From Nonomuraea indica (GTDB lineage Bacteria; Actinomycetota; Actinomycetes; Streptosporangiales; Streptosporangiaceae), in assembly GCF_002850745.1 (NCBI RefSeq), contig NZ_PJOK01000049.1, positions 124,001-188,000 on the forward strand: DNA of 64,000 bases. The letters are read 5' to 3'. The position numbers and the translations under genes were made by a program. A model generated the notes under the pieces. That model was not told the DNA's origin. It did not search any database and saw only the letters and a program-made list of their open reading frames with translations. Each line of letters opens with the position of its first letter. Positions within the stretch are counted from its first letter, which is position 1. Below are positions 22,701 to 31,322 of the stretch, piece after piece.

Positions 22701-22820
22701 CTTCCCGTTCGTCGGCTCCGCGCTCGTCGGCTTCCCGTTCGTCGGCTCCGCGCTCGTCGGCTTCCCGTTCGTCGGCTCCGCGCTCGTCGGCTTCCCGTTC
22801 GTCGGCTCTGCGTTCGTCGG
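22701..22820. repeat. four tandem copies of a 30-bp unit between kynU and the hydratase gene
   Basis: Unit CTTCCCGTTCGTCGG followed by CTCCGCGCTCGTCGG, at 22701, 22731, 22761 and 22791; the last has two changes. Each unit is itself two 15-bp halves sharing GTTCGTCGG/GCTCGTCGG. It fills almost the whole intergenic space, ending four bases from the hydratase stop. Confidence 0.93.
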
Positions 22821-22824
22821 CCGA

Positions 22825-23622
22825 TCACGCGGAGAAGACCGCGCGCACCGACCCCAGTCCCTCGATGCGCGCCTCGAACACGTCGCCCGGCTCCACCGGC
22901 ACCAGCGGCCCGAGCGCGCCGGTCAGCACCACCTCGCCCGCCCGCAGCGGCCACTCGCCGCGGCCCAGTGCCGTCGCCAGCCAGACGGCGGCGTTGAGCG
23001 GATGCTCCATGCACGCCGCGCCGGTCCCCGCCGAGACCTCCCGCTCGCCGCGGGTCATCGTCATCGCGGCCCGCCGCAGGTCCAGCCCCGCCAGGGGGAC
23101 GGGCGTGCCGCCGAGCACGAACGCCCCGCCCGAGGCGTTGTCGGCGATCGTGTCGACCAGCGAGATGTCCCAGTCGGCGACGCGCGAGTCGGCGATCTCG
23201 ATCGCGGGCAGCGCGAAGTCCACCGCCCGGATCACCTCCGCCACCGTGAACGGCCCGCCCACCAGATCCCGGCCGAGCACCAGCGCGATCTCCGCCTCGG
23301 CGCGCGGCTGCAGGAACCGCTCCACCGGCACGGGCAGCCCGTCGAGGAAGGCCATGTCGGCGAAGAGCGTGCCGTGGTCCGGCTCGCCGACGCCGAGCTG
23401 CCGCTGCACCAGCGGGTTCGTGACGCCGATCTTCCGGCCGACCGGCCTGCGCCCCTCCTCCAGAGCCCGCCGCACGTTGATCTCCTGGACGGCGTACGCG
23501 TCGCTCGCCGTGCCGATCAGGTCGCGGACCGGGGGGCACGGCTTGCCGGAGCGGGCCGCCTCGGCGAGCCGGTCGGCCGCCTGGCCGCGCGTGTCGACCG
23601 CTTCGGACCATTCGTCATACAT
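22825..23622 (-). CDS. 2-keto-4-pentenoate hydratase (MhpD/fumarylacetoacetase-like)
   Basis: 265 residues. VGRKIGVTNPLVQRQLGVGE, LQPRAEAEIALVLGRDLVG and LPAIEIADSRVADW contain the metal-binding Glu/Glu/Asp set of the family that hydrates 2-oxopent-4-enoate to 4-hydroxy-2-oxopentanoate in aromatic meta-cleavage pathways. Some relatives are decarboxylases, which cannot be excluded. ATG at 23622 with GGAG 8 nt upstream. With kynureninase it suggests tryptophan or aminobenzoate breakdown; no ring-cleavage dioxygenase is seen here. Confidence 0.88.
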   Translation of the reverse strand: MYDEWSEAVDTRGQAADRLAEAARSGKPCPPVRDLIGTASDAYAVQEINVRRALEEGRRPVGRKIGVTNPLVQRQLGVGEPDHGTLFADMAFLDGLPVPVERFLQPRAEAEIALVLGRDLVGGPFTVAEVIRAVDFALPAIEIADSRVADWDISLVDTIADNASGGAFVLGGTPVPLAGLDLRRAAMTMTRGEREVSAGTGAACMEHPLNAAVWLATALGRGEWPLRAGEVVLTGALGPLVPVEPGDVFEARIEGLGSVRAVFSA

Positions 23623-23723
23623 GCGGACCGCTCCTCACCCTGGCTCCCAATCCCCTCATGTCCGGGTATAGAACGACAAGGGGCTGAGGACAACCGTGCA
23701 TCCGGCCCGTCATCCTGGACACC

Positions 23724-24431
23724 ATGCAGCAGCGCATCGATCACGTGACCGCCCACGACGGCTCCTTCGACGTCCACCTGTGGCTTCCCGACGGCGGCAG
23801 CGGGCCCGGCATCCTGCTGATCCAGGAAATCTACGGCGTCGGGCCGTACATCGAGAAGGTGGCCCGGGACCTGGCGGCGCGGGGCTACGTCGTGGCCGCA
23901 CCCGATCTGTTCTGGCGGCTGCGCCCGCACTGGGTGGGCGAGCACACCCCGGAGGGCACCGCCGCCGCGATCGACCTGGCCGCCGGCTTCGACCTGCCCC
24001 AGGGCGTCGCCGACTGCGCGCTCACCCTGGCCCACCTCGGGAAGCTGCCCGAGGTGACGGGCGGGCTGGGGGTGCTCGGGTTCTGCCTGGGCGGCTCGGT
24101 GGCGTACATGCTGGCCACCCAGGCGCGGCCGGCCGCCGTGCTGTCCTTCTACGGCTCCGCCGTGCCGGAGGCGACGGGGCTGATGGAGCGCATCGACTCG
24201 CCGCTCCTGCTGGTCTTCGGCGGCAGCGATCCGTACATCTCGCGCGACCGGGTGGCCGCCGTGGAGAGCGCGGCGGCGGGCCGGGCGAACGTGCGGACGC
24301 ACGTGGAGGAGGAGGCGGGGCACGCGTTCCACAACAGCGAGTCGCCGATGTTCCACCAGCCGGAGCCGGCGGCGCGGGCGTGGGAGGCGGCCACGGCGTT
24401 CCTGGACGAGCACCTGCCCGCCCGCCCCTGA
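23724..24431 (+). CDS. dienelactone hydrolase family protein
   Basis: 235 residues of alpha/beta-hydrolase fold with the DLH triad: Cys in LGFCLGGSVAY, Asp in GGSDPYISRD and His in EEAGHAFHN; QEIYGV carries the family's conserved Glu. DLHs open dienelactones to maleylacetate in chloroaromatic breakdown, but many actinobacterial members act on other esters. It is divergent from the 2-keto-4-pentenoate hydratase gene (101 bp), which fits an aromatic-catabolism island but does not prove it. Confidence 0.9.
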   Translation: MQQRIDHVTAHDGSFDVHLWLPDGGSGPGILLIQEIYGVGPYIEKVARDLAARGYVVAAPDLFWRLRPHWVGEHTPEGTAAAIDLAAGFDLPQGVADCALTLAHLGKLPEVTGGLGVLGFCLGGSVAYMLATQARPAAVLSFYGSAVPEATGLMERIDSPLLLVFGGSDPYISRDRVAAVESAAAGRANVRTHVEEEAGHAFHNSESPMFHQPEPAARAWEAATAFLDEHLPARP

Positions 24432-24499
24432 CAGCGGTGCGGAGGCCCTATCCGTAAGGCCACCTTTCCGTACCATCGGGACGCCGCCATCATGGGCCG

Positions 24500-25042
24500 G
24501 TGACGCGAACCTGGGAGCTATGGGGAAATGTCATCATCGCAGGGGTTCTCGCTCTTCCGCCGGCCGCGGCGGTGGCGTTCCTGCTCGCCCGCCACCGTGC
24601 CCGCGCCGGGCATCCCGCGCCCGCCCGCACGGCGCTGGCCGACGTCGGCGTCGTGGCCGGCACGCTGCCGTGGGTCTGGATGATCCTCACCCCGTCGAGC
24701 GGCCCGACCGGCGTCAGCCTCGTGCCGTTCACCGACCTCGCCACACTCGCCCACGAGCCGTGGCAGACCGTGTCGGTGCAGGTGGGCGGCAACCTGCTGG
24801 TGTTCGCGGCGCTCGGCGCGCTGCTGCCGGTGCGCAGCGCGCGCCTCGCCTCCCTCGCCCGGGTGGCGGCCGTGGCCTGCCTCGCCTCCGTCACGGTGGA
24901 GACCCTCCAGTACGCACTGCGGCTCGGCCGGCACTCCTCGGTCGACGACGTGCTGGTGAACACGCTGGGCGGGGTGCTGGCCGCGCTGGTTACCCACCGC
25001 TGGTGGGCCCGCCGGATACCGGCCCGACCTGTTCCGCATTAA
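24500..25042 (+). CDS. VanZ family membrane protein
   Basis: 180 residues with four to five hydrophobic segments and the VanZ pattern PFTDL ... VGGNLLVFAALGALLP ... SVTVETLQYALRLGRHSSVD, ending VNTLGGVLAALVTH. VanZ homologues include a teicoplanin-resistance determinant, but most are of unknown function; resistance should not be assumed. GTG start. The ATG nine bases earlier is out of frame. Confidence 0.85.
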   Translation: MTRTWELWGNVIIAGVLALPPAAAVAFLLARHRARAGHPAPARTALADVGVVAGTLPWVWMILTPSSGPTGVSLVPFTDLATLAHEPWQTVSVQVGGNLLVFAALGALLPVRSARLASLARVAAVACLASVTVETLQYALRLGRHSSVDDVLVNTLGGVLAALVTHRWWARRIPARPVPH

Positions 25043-25193
25043 CGGTCGGGCGAAACCGGGTTTTGTTCACCACATGGGCACGATCCGCTCAAACAAAGCT
25101 CGGGACCAACCTCCGTATCTGTGCGATCGTGGACAAGAGGGGGCAAGTTCTCTGGAGACGCCAAACCCGGTTGGTGACAGAGGGTGGTCAAAC

Positions 25194-25946
25194 GTGTCTG
25201 AATCCCCGGTTCCCCACGATCTTCCGATCTATCGACGCATCGCCGACGGCCTCCGCGCCCGGATCCTCTCCGGCGAACTGCGCGACGGGGACCGGTTGCC
25301 CGGCGAGAACGCGTTGATGGCCGACTACTCGATCGCCCGCGCCACGGCCAGACAGGCACTCGCGGTCCTCATCAACGAGGGCCTCGCCGTGCCCAAACGC
25401 GGCTCCGGCGTCTACGTCCGGCTGTTCAAGCCGATCCGCAGGCACGGTTCCCGCCGGCTGTCCCGGGAGCAGTGGGGCGAGGGCAACGCCATCTGGGACG
25501 CCGACGCCCGCGGCCGCCCCTTCTCCGTGGACGAGGTCGAGGTCGTACGGGAGCGGGCCTCGGACGAGGTGGCACGCGTGCTCGACGGCGCCGAGGTGTG
25601 GGTGCGGCGACGCCGCTACTCGGTCGACGGGCGGCCGGTGCAGCTCGCCACGTCCTTCTTCCCCGCCGAGCTGGTCGAGAACAGCGCCATCACGGCATCC
25701 GACACCGGCCCCGGCGGGGTCTACGCCCGGCTGTCCGATCTCGGCGCGGCCCCCGCGCACTTCACCGAGGAGGTGCGCGCCAGGATGCCCGGCCCGCGGG
25801 AGAGCGACCTGCTCGGCCTGCCCGGCGGCACCCCGGTCATCGTGATCGCCCGCACCGCCTACACCGCCGGCGGCAGGCCCGTCGAGTACAACGAGATGGT
25901 GCTCGACTCCGCCGCGTACGTCCTGCAATACGACTTCGACGCGTAG
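25194..25946 (+). CDS. GntR family transcriptional regulator, HutC/UTRA type
   Basis: 250 residues. The N-terminal winged helix reads IYRRIADGLRARILSGELRD, LPGENALMADYSIARATARQ and GLAVPKRGSGVYV. The C-terminal UTRA ligand domain ends GRPVEYNEMVLDSAAYVLQY. GTG at 25194 is preceded by GAGGGTGG; an upstream in-frame start at 25074 would add a non-conserved segment. A small protein gene follows about 120 bp later. Ligand unknown. Confidence 0.92.
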   Translation: MSESPVPHDLPIYRRIADGLRARILSGELRDGDRLPGENALMADYSIARATARQALAVLINEGLAVPKRGSGVYVRLFKPIRRHGSRRLSREQWGEGNAIWDADARGRPFSVDEVEVVRERASDEVARVLDGAEVWVRRRRYSVDGRPVQLATSFFPAELVENSAITASDTGPGGVYARLSDLGAAPAHFTEEVRARMPGPRESDLLGLPGGTPVIVIARTAYTAGGRPVEYNEMVLDSAAYVLQYDFDA

Positions 25947-26065
25947 GTCAAGGTGTTGTCAAGCGATAGGTTGACCTGTCCTCCGAGATCCTAGACATCT
26001 CTAGAGATGTGCCGCACCCTGCAAGGGAGACGGCACCTCACCTGGGGCCCCGGAAGGATGAGCAG

Positions 26066-26326
26066 ATGTCCTTTGACCGGCACCTCGCCGACATCGCCCG
26101 GGAGTTTCCCCAGTGGACCATCTGGCGCAGCGACGCGGGCCGCTGGTGGGCGACACGCCACCATCCGCTCAGCGACGCGCAGCGCGACGCCGGATGCGCG
26201 ATGACCATCGATGCCGACGACCCCGCCGCGCTGCGCGAGCAACTCCGGGACCAGGAGGACAGGACCGACGACCACGACTGCGGGGCCGGTGAGAGCGAGG
26301 GGTGCACCGGCCCCGTCTCGCCCTAG
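26066..26326 (+). CDS. small conserved-looking protein, unknown function
   Basis: 86 residues beginning MSFDRHLADIAREFPQWTIW; Trp-rich centre (RSDAGRWWATRHHP) and an acidic tail. GGAAGGA lies 7 nt before the ATG at 26066. Short proteins of this Trp/Arg type commonly follow GntR or XRE regulators in actinomycetes; that is recollection rather than proof. A start at 26009 is possible but has no ribosome site. Confidence 0.68.
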   Translation: MSFDRHLADIAREFPQWTIWRSDAGRWWATRHHPLSDAQRDAGCAMTIDADDPAALREQLRDQEDRTDDHDCGAGESEGCTGPVSP

Positions 26327-26470
26327 CCCGCCTCGCCCCAGCCCGCCCGGCCGCCGCCCCCACCCACCCCGGCCGGACGGCACGGCGGGCGCGCACGAGC
26401 AGCCCGGTGCCGGGTCCAGCGTCTCGGCGGCCCCGGCACCGGGCCCCCACGAGGACGGGGCCACGGACGC

Positions 26471-26505
26471 GGAAGCCTCCGACCCGATCGGGGGCGGAGG
26501 CTTCC
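26471..26505. terminator. bidirectional hairpin between convergent genes
   Basis: GGAAGCCTCCG (26471-26481) pairs with CGGAGGCTTCC (26495-26505), and the loop contains a further CCCGATCGGG palindrome. It lies between genes ending at 26326 (+) and 26607 (-). No T tract. Confidence 0.6.
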
Positions 26506-26606
26506 GCTCGACCACCACGCACCGCCGACCCGCATGCACCCCCGGACCAGCAGGTACCGTCCGACCAGCAGGCACCGCCCGCGCCGGGCACTCGCGGCCG
26601 GTGCCG

Positions 26607-27710
26607 TTACTTGCGCACCTCCGACAGTCGGCCGATGTTGACGTCGGTGTCGTCGGAGACCTCGCGGCGCGCCGGCGCTGTCACGGGCTCGTGCTCGTCC
26701 GCGACGATGATCCGCACGTCGTCGTCAGGCGTGGGCTCACCGGCCTCCCGGGGCTCCCCCGCTTCGCCCGCCGCCAGGGCACGCGCCTCCTGGACGCTCC
26801 CGGGCGCCTGTCCCTGGGCCGCCTGGGTGGGCGCCGCCTGCGGCCGCGTCGCGCCCTCCGGGCCGGCGATCTCCCGCGGCGGGACGGCCGACTCCACCAC
26901 CAGCGGCCCGGCCGCCTTCTCGGCGTGCATCAGGTCGCCCAGCACCGAGCCGATCTCGGCCAGCCGGCGCACGACCTCGCTGTGCGTGTTGCTCAGGTAC
27001 TCGACGCGCCGGCCGGCGTGCTCGTCGAGCGCGGCCACCCGCTCCCGGGCCGCCGTGAGCGTCGTCTCCGCCTCGTGGCGGGCCGCCGCCACGGTCTGCG
27101 CCGCCTCCGCGTTCGCGGCCTCGCGGAGCCGTTCGGACTCCTGCTGGGCCACCGTCACGAGGCGCTCGGCCTCCGCGCTCGCCCCGCGCAGCGTGTCCTC
27201 GGCCTCCTGGCGGGCGCTGCCCAGCTTCTCGTCGGCGTCGGCGCCCGCCTGCGCCAGCATCCGCTCCGCCGCCGCGGTCGCCTCGTTCACCCGCCGCTCG
27301 GCCTCCGTCTGCGCCGAGCTGAGGAGGTTGTCGGCCGTCTCGCGGGCGGACGTCAGCACCCGGTCGGCCTCCGACCTGGCGGCGTCACGCACGCTGGCCG
27401 CCTCGGCCTCGGCCTCCTCCCGCTTGGCCGCCGCCTCCTCCTCGCCCAGTTTGAGTATCTGCGCCAGCCTGGGGCTGAGGTCCTCGTAGCTCTGCGGTCC
27501 CTCGACCATGCGCCGCCTGGCCTCCGCCAGCTCCAGGCGACCCTGCTCCGCCTGTTCGATCGCCCGAGCCAGCCGCTCCTCCAGATCCCGGATCTGGTTG
27601 CGGGTGCGCATCATGTAGTCGTGGACCTGGCGGCGGTTGTAGCCGCGCATGACGACCTCGAAGGTGTCCTCTTGCATCAGGTCGGGGAAGCTCTCGTGCT
27701 GGTTTGTCAT
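26607..27710 (-). CDS. DivIVA-domain coiled-coil protein
   Basis: 367 residues. Residues 10-45 (LMQEDTFEVVMRGYNRRQVH) match the DivIVA/GpsB N-terminal dimer that senses curved membrane. About 230 residues of Ala/Glu/Arg-rich coiled coil follow with a regular heptad look (EAERLVTVAQQESERL). The tail is acidic and Pro-rich. Such proteins organise polar growth in actinomycetes, as with Scy/FilP-like scaffolds and DivIVA itself. The canonical essential divIVA normally lies next to ftsZ/ylm genes, absent here, so this is an accessory paralogue. ATG at 27710 with AGGTATCCCC upstream. Confidence 0.88.
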   Translation of the reverse strand: MTNQHESFPDLMQEDTFEVVMRGYNRRQVHDYMMRTRNQIRDLEERLARAIEQAEQGRLELAEARRRMVEGPQSYEDLSPRLAQILKLGEEEAAAKREEAEAEAASVRDAARSEADRVLTSARETADNLLSSAQTEAERRVNEATAAAERMLAQAGADADEKLGSARQEAEDTLRGASAEAERLVTVAQQESERLREAANAEAAQTVAAARHEAETTLTAARERVAALDEHAGRRVEYLSNTHSEVVRRLAEIGSVLGDLMHAEKAAGPLVVESAVPPREIAGPEGATRPQAAPTQAAQGQAPGSVQEARALAAGEAGEPREAGEPTPDDDVRIIVADEHEPVTAPARREVSDDTDVNIGRLSEVRK

Positions 27711-27856
27711 GGGGATACCTAAAGATTCGCGTGAGGCGGGGGAAAACTGCGGGTTGTGAGGGTCTGGCAACGAGACGTCAGGAAACGACTTTCCTGCCAT
27801 CTGCCCACGTCCGCAACCCGAACGCCAGACCTGGGGCGGGAATTACGATGTGACGG

Positions 27857-28381
27857 GTGTACATCGCAGCATTGGACGGCGGGGCGTCCCCGGACATCCA
27901 TCCCGAGGCGTACATCGCGCCCGGCGCCGTCGTGGTCGGCAACGTGCAGGTGGGCCGCGCGTCGAGCATCTGGTACGGCTCCGTTCTCCGGGGTGACGAC
28001 GAGCGGATCGAGATCGACGAGGAGTGCAACGTACAGGATCTGTGCTGCCTGCACGCCGACCCCGGCGAGCCGGCGATCCTGGAGTCCCGCGTGAGCCTGG
28101 GCCACAAGGCCATGGTGCACGGGGCTCACATCGAGCGCGGCGCGCTGATCGGCATCGGCGCGATCGTGCTCGGCGGCGCCCGCGTCGGAGCGGGCACCCT
28201 GGTCGCGGCCGGAGCCCTGGTCGGCCCCGGCAAGACGATCCCGGCCGGGGTGCTCGTGGCCGGGGTCCCTGGCAGGATCGTGCGCGAGCTCACCGACGAC
28301 GATCGCGCCTCCTTCGCCCGCACACCCGACACCTACATGGCCAAGGCACTCCGGCACCGCCAGGCGACACCGCTTTCGTGA
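27857..28381 (+). CDS. gamma-class carbonic anhydrase family protein
   Basis: 174 residues of left-handed beta-helix hexapeptide repeats (IHPEAYIAPGAVVVGNVQVG, VLGGARVGAGTLVAAGALVG). LGHKAMVHGAH supplies the histidines expected at the metal site. Family members bind Zn or Fe and either hydrate CO2 or have unclear roles. GTG start at 27857 without an evident ribosome site, so the mRNA may be leaderless. Confidence 0.9.
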   Translation: MYIAALDGGASPDIHPEAYIAPGAVVVGNVQVGRASSIWYGSVLRGDDERIEIDEECNVQDLCCLHADPGEPAILESRVSLGHKAMVHGAHIERGALIGIGAIVLGGARVGAGTLVAAGALVGPGKTIPAGVLVAGVPGRIVRELTDDDRASFARTPDTYMAKALRHRQATPLS

Positions 28382-28446
28382 CGCCACGCGGCGGCCCCCT
28401 CGACATGCCGACCTTTTGTCACCATAACGGAGGATCTGCCGGGTAG

Positions 28447-30462
28447 ATGCTCGCCGCCGCTCCACAGGCGGCAAGTACGATGGCCGCCGTGCCCCCGTGG
28501 GATGCGTTCACCGCCACCGAAGCGGAGGTCCGCGCGCTGGTCGCGGACCCGCGCTGGGAGCGGCTTCCCGTGCCCGCGCGGGCCGAGGTGATCGCGTCCA
28601 GGACCCTGGTGACGCCCGACGGCGACCGCTGGCTCTTCGGCGCGCACGCGCGCTGGCACCTGCACGACCCGGCCGACGGCCGCTGGCACCTGGCCCCACC
28701 GCCCCGAGGCGCCCACGTGCGCCGGGCCGGGCACGCCGCCGCGGTGCTGCCCGCCCGGGTCATCCCCCGGGGTCCCGACTTCGCCGCCGAGCCGGGCTCG
28801 ACGCAGGCGTTCGTCGGTCCCGACGTGCCCGCCCACGTAACCGAGCAGATCCGCGTGCTGGTGCGCGCCGCCGGCCGCAGGTCCGAGCTGGACTTCCCGC
28901 TGACCGCCTTCGACGAGATCCTCGCCGGCGACGTGCCGAGCACGGTCGCCGCCGTCTGGGGGACCGTCATGTGGTGCGCGTACGCGCCCGCGTTCGACGG
29001 CAACGAGCGGCTGCTCACCGTCTTCGGCGAGTACCTGCGCCGCCCGTTGCCCGGCGACGAGTGGGTGCGCTGGGTGCCGGCCCCACCGCTGCTCGACCTC
29101 GTCCGGCTCGTCGCCGAACGGATGCGCGCCGGCCGGCACCGTGAGGCGCTGCGACTGACGGCCGTGATGGCCGACACGGCCCAGATCCTGCTGGCCGACG
29201 CCCGGTTCAGGCCCCGCGCCCTGGCGCTGCTCACGATGGTCGAGCCCGCGCTCAACCGGCCCGGCCTGGACGAGCCGGCCGCCCGGCGCGACGACGAGTC
29301 GCTACGGCGGGCGTGGCTGGAACGCTGCCCGCCAAGGCTGGGACGCGCCCTCCTGGTGGAGACCGACCCCCGGGCGCACTTCTGCCACACGGTCTACGAC
29401 CTGGTGGAGGCGCTGTCGTTCACCCCGGACCCGGCGCGGGCCGCGGCGACGCTGCTCGCGGACCTGTCCGACTCCAAGGGGCTGCTGCCGGGGATGCTCG
29501 ACCACCGGCTCAGGCACGCCTACGACGAACTGTCCCGCGCGGGGCTCACCGGCACCTCGGCCGCCGAGGCCACCCAGCCCGACGGCTTTCCCGTCCTCGG
29601 CCCCGCCCAGCCGCTCCCCCCGCCGCACCGCCCCACCGCCGGTCCGACCGGCCCGTCCCACCCCCCAGGCCACGCCCAGCCGACCGGCGGGACAGCGTCC
29701 GCCGGTCCGGGCATCCCCGCCACCGGCCACTTCACGGGTCCGGCCGCCTCGGGTGCCGGGCATCCCTCAGGCGCCTGGTGGGACGGGCGGGCGGGAGACC
29801 CCACCGGAGCGGGCGGCGGCACCGCTACGGGCCGTCCCGCGGTCTCCGGCCCGACAGGCGGTCCCGGCGGCGTCCGGCACCCGGCCCGTGAGTCCCGCGC
29901 CGGTGAGCGCGCGCCCGGCGCCGGTGCGGGGCCGGGGCATCCCAGGACCGGAACCGGCATGCCTGCGGCCGGGACGCCCAGAACCCCGATGCCCGGAACC
30001 GGCATGCCCGGAACCGGGACCCACGGGACCCCGATGCCCGGAACCGGCATGCCCGGAACCGGGACCCACGGGACCGACGGGACGCCGGTGCCTGGGACCC
30101 CGATGCCTGGCAGCCCGGTGCCTGGCAGCCCGGTACCTGGGACTCCGGGGCCTGGGGGTGCCGTACCGGGTGGGGTGGGGCGGGTAGGGGGGTTCAAGAC
30201 GCGGTGGGGCGTCAGCGCGGTGCCGGCGGCGGCCAGGAAGGCGCGGGAGGCCCTGTCGCGGATGCCGCACCGGCCCGTCGTGTCGGGGTTCGAGATCGAG
30301 CCGCCCGACCGGGCGAGCGCGGCGGCGGTGCTGGGGGCCGCGTACGCCGCCGGACTGGCGTGGCGCGGCGTGAGTGGGGCGCGGGTGCCGGATCGCGGGT
30401 TCGCGGGGCAGTCGGCGCTCGTGCTGCGGATCGTCCACGAACGCGACGACATCCACCCCTAA
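28447..30462 (+). CDS. large protein with Pro/Gly/Thr repeat linker, function unknown
   Basis: 671 residues in three parts. About 1-370 is a mostly helical, Trp- and Arg-containing domain (PPWDAFTATEAEVRALVADP at the start). About 370-580 is low-complexity Pro/Gly/Thr/Ser with repeats of PMPGTGMPGTGTHGT. The last 80 residues fold again (SGFEIEPPDRASAAAVLGAA). No signal peptide or membrane segment is visible. I do not recognise the family. GGAGG lies 12 nt before the ATG at 28447; a GTG at 28489 (PPWDAF) is an alternative start. Confidence 0.75.
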   Translation: MLAAAPQAASTMAAVPPWDAFTATEAEVRALVADPRWERLPVPARAEVIASRTLVTPDGDRWLFGAHARWHLHDPADGRWHLAPPPRGAHVRRAGHAAAVLPARVIPRGPDFAAEPGSTQAFVGPDVPAHVTEQIRVLVRAAGRRSELDFPLTAFDEILAGDVPSTVAAVWGTVMWCAYAPAFDGNERLLTVFGEYLRRPLPGDEWVRWVPAPPLLDLVRLVAERMRAGRHREALRLTAVMADTAQILLADARFRPRALALLTMVEPALNRPGLDEPAARRDDESLRRAWLERCPPRLGRALLVETDPRAHFCHTVYDLVEALSFTPDPARAAATLLADLSDSKGLLPGMLDHRLRHAYDELSRAGLTGTSAAEATQPDGFPVLGPAQPLPPPHRPTAGPTGPSHPPGHAQPTGGTASAGPGIPATGHFTGPAASGAGHPSGAWWDGRAGDPTGAGGGTATGRPAVSGPTGGPGGVRHPARESRAGERAPGAGAGPGHPRTGTGMPAAGTPRTPMPGTGMPGTGTHGTPMPGTGMPGTGTHGTDGTPVPGTPMPGSPVPGSPVPGTPGPGGAVPGGVGRVGGFKTRWGVSAVPAAARKAREALSRMPHRPVVSGFEIEPPDRASAAAVLGAAYAAGLAWRGVSGARVPDRGFAGQSALVLRIVHERDDIHP

Positions 30463-30676
30463 ACCACTAACACCGCTATTTCCCCCTTACCTCGCCCATA
30501 TCCCCTTATCACTCTAGACAGCAGACAATTCGCTGAATTGTGATCTCTGCTTCGGGAAATGATCCCGGTGGGGCCAGGGTGACGCCGAAAGGAATGACTC
30601 CGATGGGCCATGTCGCCGAAGAGGCCTCCGCCGTAACCTCGTAGAGGGTGTGGGCTGCGGAAGGAAGGACGACGCG

Positions 30677-30832
30677 GTGGGGCACGACGACCTGGACTCT
30701 CGGGTCCACGACCGTGTCGCGTTGGACGAGATTGCGCTCTACGCCGAGGTGCTTACCGCTGTCGCTATCAGCGAGCGGCGGCTGACCTTGGACGAGCTCG
30801 ACGACGCGCTCGGATTGCGGACTTCGGCCTGA
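30677..30832 (+). CDS. small acidic protein, conserved-looking
   Basis: 51 residues, VGHDDLDSRVHDRVALDEIA then LYAEVLTAVAISERRLTLDE; predicted helical with a DD/DE-rich start. GTG at 30677 preceded by GGAAGGAAGGAC with good spacing. It is followed at once by a strong hairpin, supporting a real transcription unit. Function unknown; I recall similar short ORFs in other actinomycetes. Confidence 0.6.
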   Translation: MGHDDLDSRVHDRVALDEIALYAEVLTAVAISERRLTLDELDDALGLRTSA

Positions 30833-30848
30833 AAAAGATCAACACATT

Positions 30849-30879
30849 CGGTCCCGGACTCCTGAGGAGTCCGGGACCG
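30849..30879 (+). terminator. strong hairpin after the 51-residue ORF
   Basis: Perfect 14-bp stem CGGTCCCGGACTCC / GGAGTCCGGGACCG with a 3-nt loop, 16 bp after the stop. No long T tract. Confidence 0.75.
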
Positions 30880-31010
30880 CGTTGGGGCATGGCTGACTTC
30901 ATCCCAGATGACTAGTCATTCAAGCGATCTTTCTGCTGGCGGATTCGTCCCCGGCAGCTCTTTGACGCCATCGAGACGCCGCATGAACTCCGGATCACCG
31001 CAGGAGCGCG

Positions 31011-31292
31011 TCAGGAACGGACGAGTCGTGCGATCGCGGCCGAGGCCTCCTTGACCTTCGCGTCCGCCTCGGGTCCGCCGTTGTTGATCGCGTCCGCGAC
31101 GCAGTGCGAGATGTGCTCCTCCAGCAGCCCCAGGGCCACCGCCTGCAGGGCGCGCGTCGCCGCGGACACCTGGGTGAGGATGTCGATGCAGTAGGCGTCC
31201 TCGTCGACCATGCGCTGCAGGCCCCTGATCTGGCCCTCGACCCGCCTGAGCCTCGTCAGGTACGCCTGCTTCTCCGCGGTGTAGCCATGCAT
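31011..31292 (-). CDS. csoR: CsoR family metal-sensing repressor
   Basis: 93 residues, all helical (YLTRLRRVEGQIRGLQRMVD). The copper-binding Cys-His-Cys set is present: Cys in AYCIDILTQVS, His in LEEHISHC and the following Cys. CsoR proteins leave DNA on binding Cu(I). No copper ATPase or chaperone gene is adjacent, so its target is unclear. ATG at 31292 has GGAGG only 1 nt upstream, unusually close. A dyad lies just upstream (31301-31319). Confidence 0.92.
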   Translation of the reverse strand: MHGYTAEKQAYLTRLRRVEGQIRGLQRMVDEDAYCIDILTQVSAATRALQAVALGLLEEHISHCVADAINNGGPEADAKVKEASAAIARLVRS

Positions 31293-31300
31293 GCCTCCAC

Positions 31301-31319
31301 GATACCCGGATCCCGTATC
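31301..31319 (-). promoter_or_regulatory. candidate CsoR operator
   Basis: GATACCCGGATCCCGTATC, an inverted repeat (GATAC ... GTATC around GGATCC), lies 9-27 bp before the csoR start. G-tract dyads are typical of CsoR sites. Autoregulation is inferred. Confidence 0.5.
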
Positions 31320-31322
31320 GTG

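Noticed and set aside
24500-25042. Teicoplanin resistance gene vanZ
   Set aside because: VanZ-like folds are widespread with unknown roles; there are no vanA/H/X/R/S genes here.
26607-27710. Canonical divIVA (wag31)
   Set aside because: Position is away from the division cluster and the acidic tail differs, so it is called a DivIVA-domain paralogue.
30509-30709. A 66-codon minus-strand ORF
   Set aside because: It overlaps the promoter and ribosome site of the small plus-strand gene at 30677 and has no start signal.
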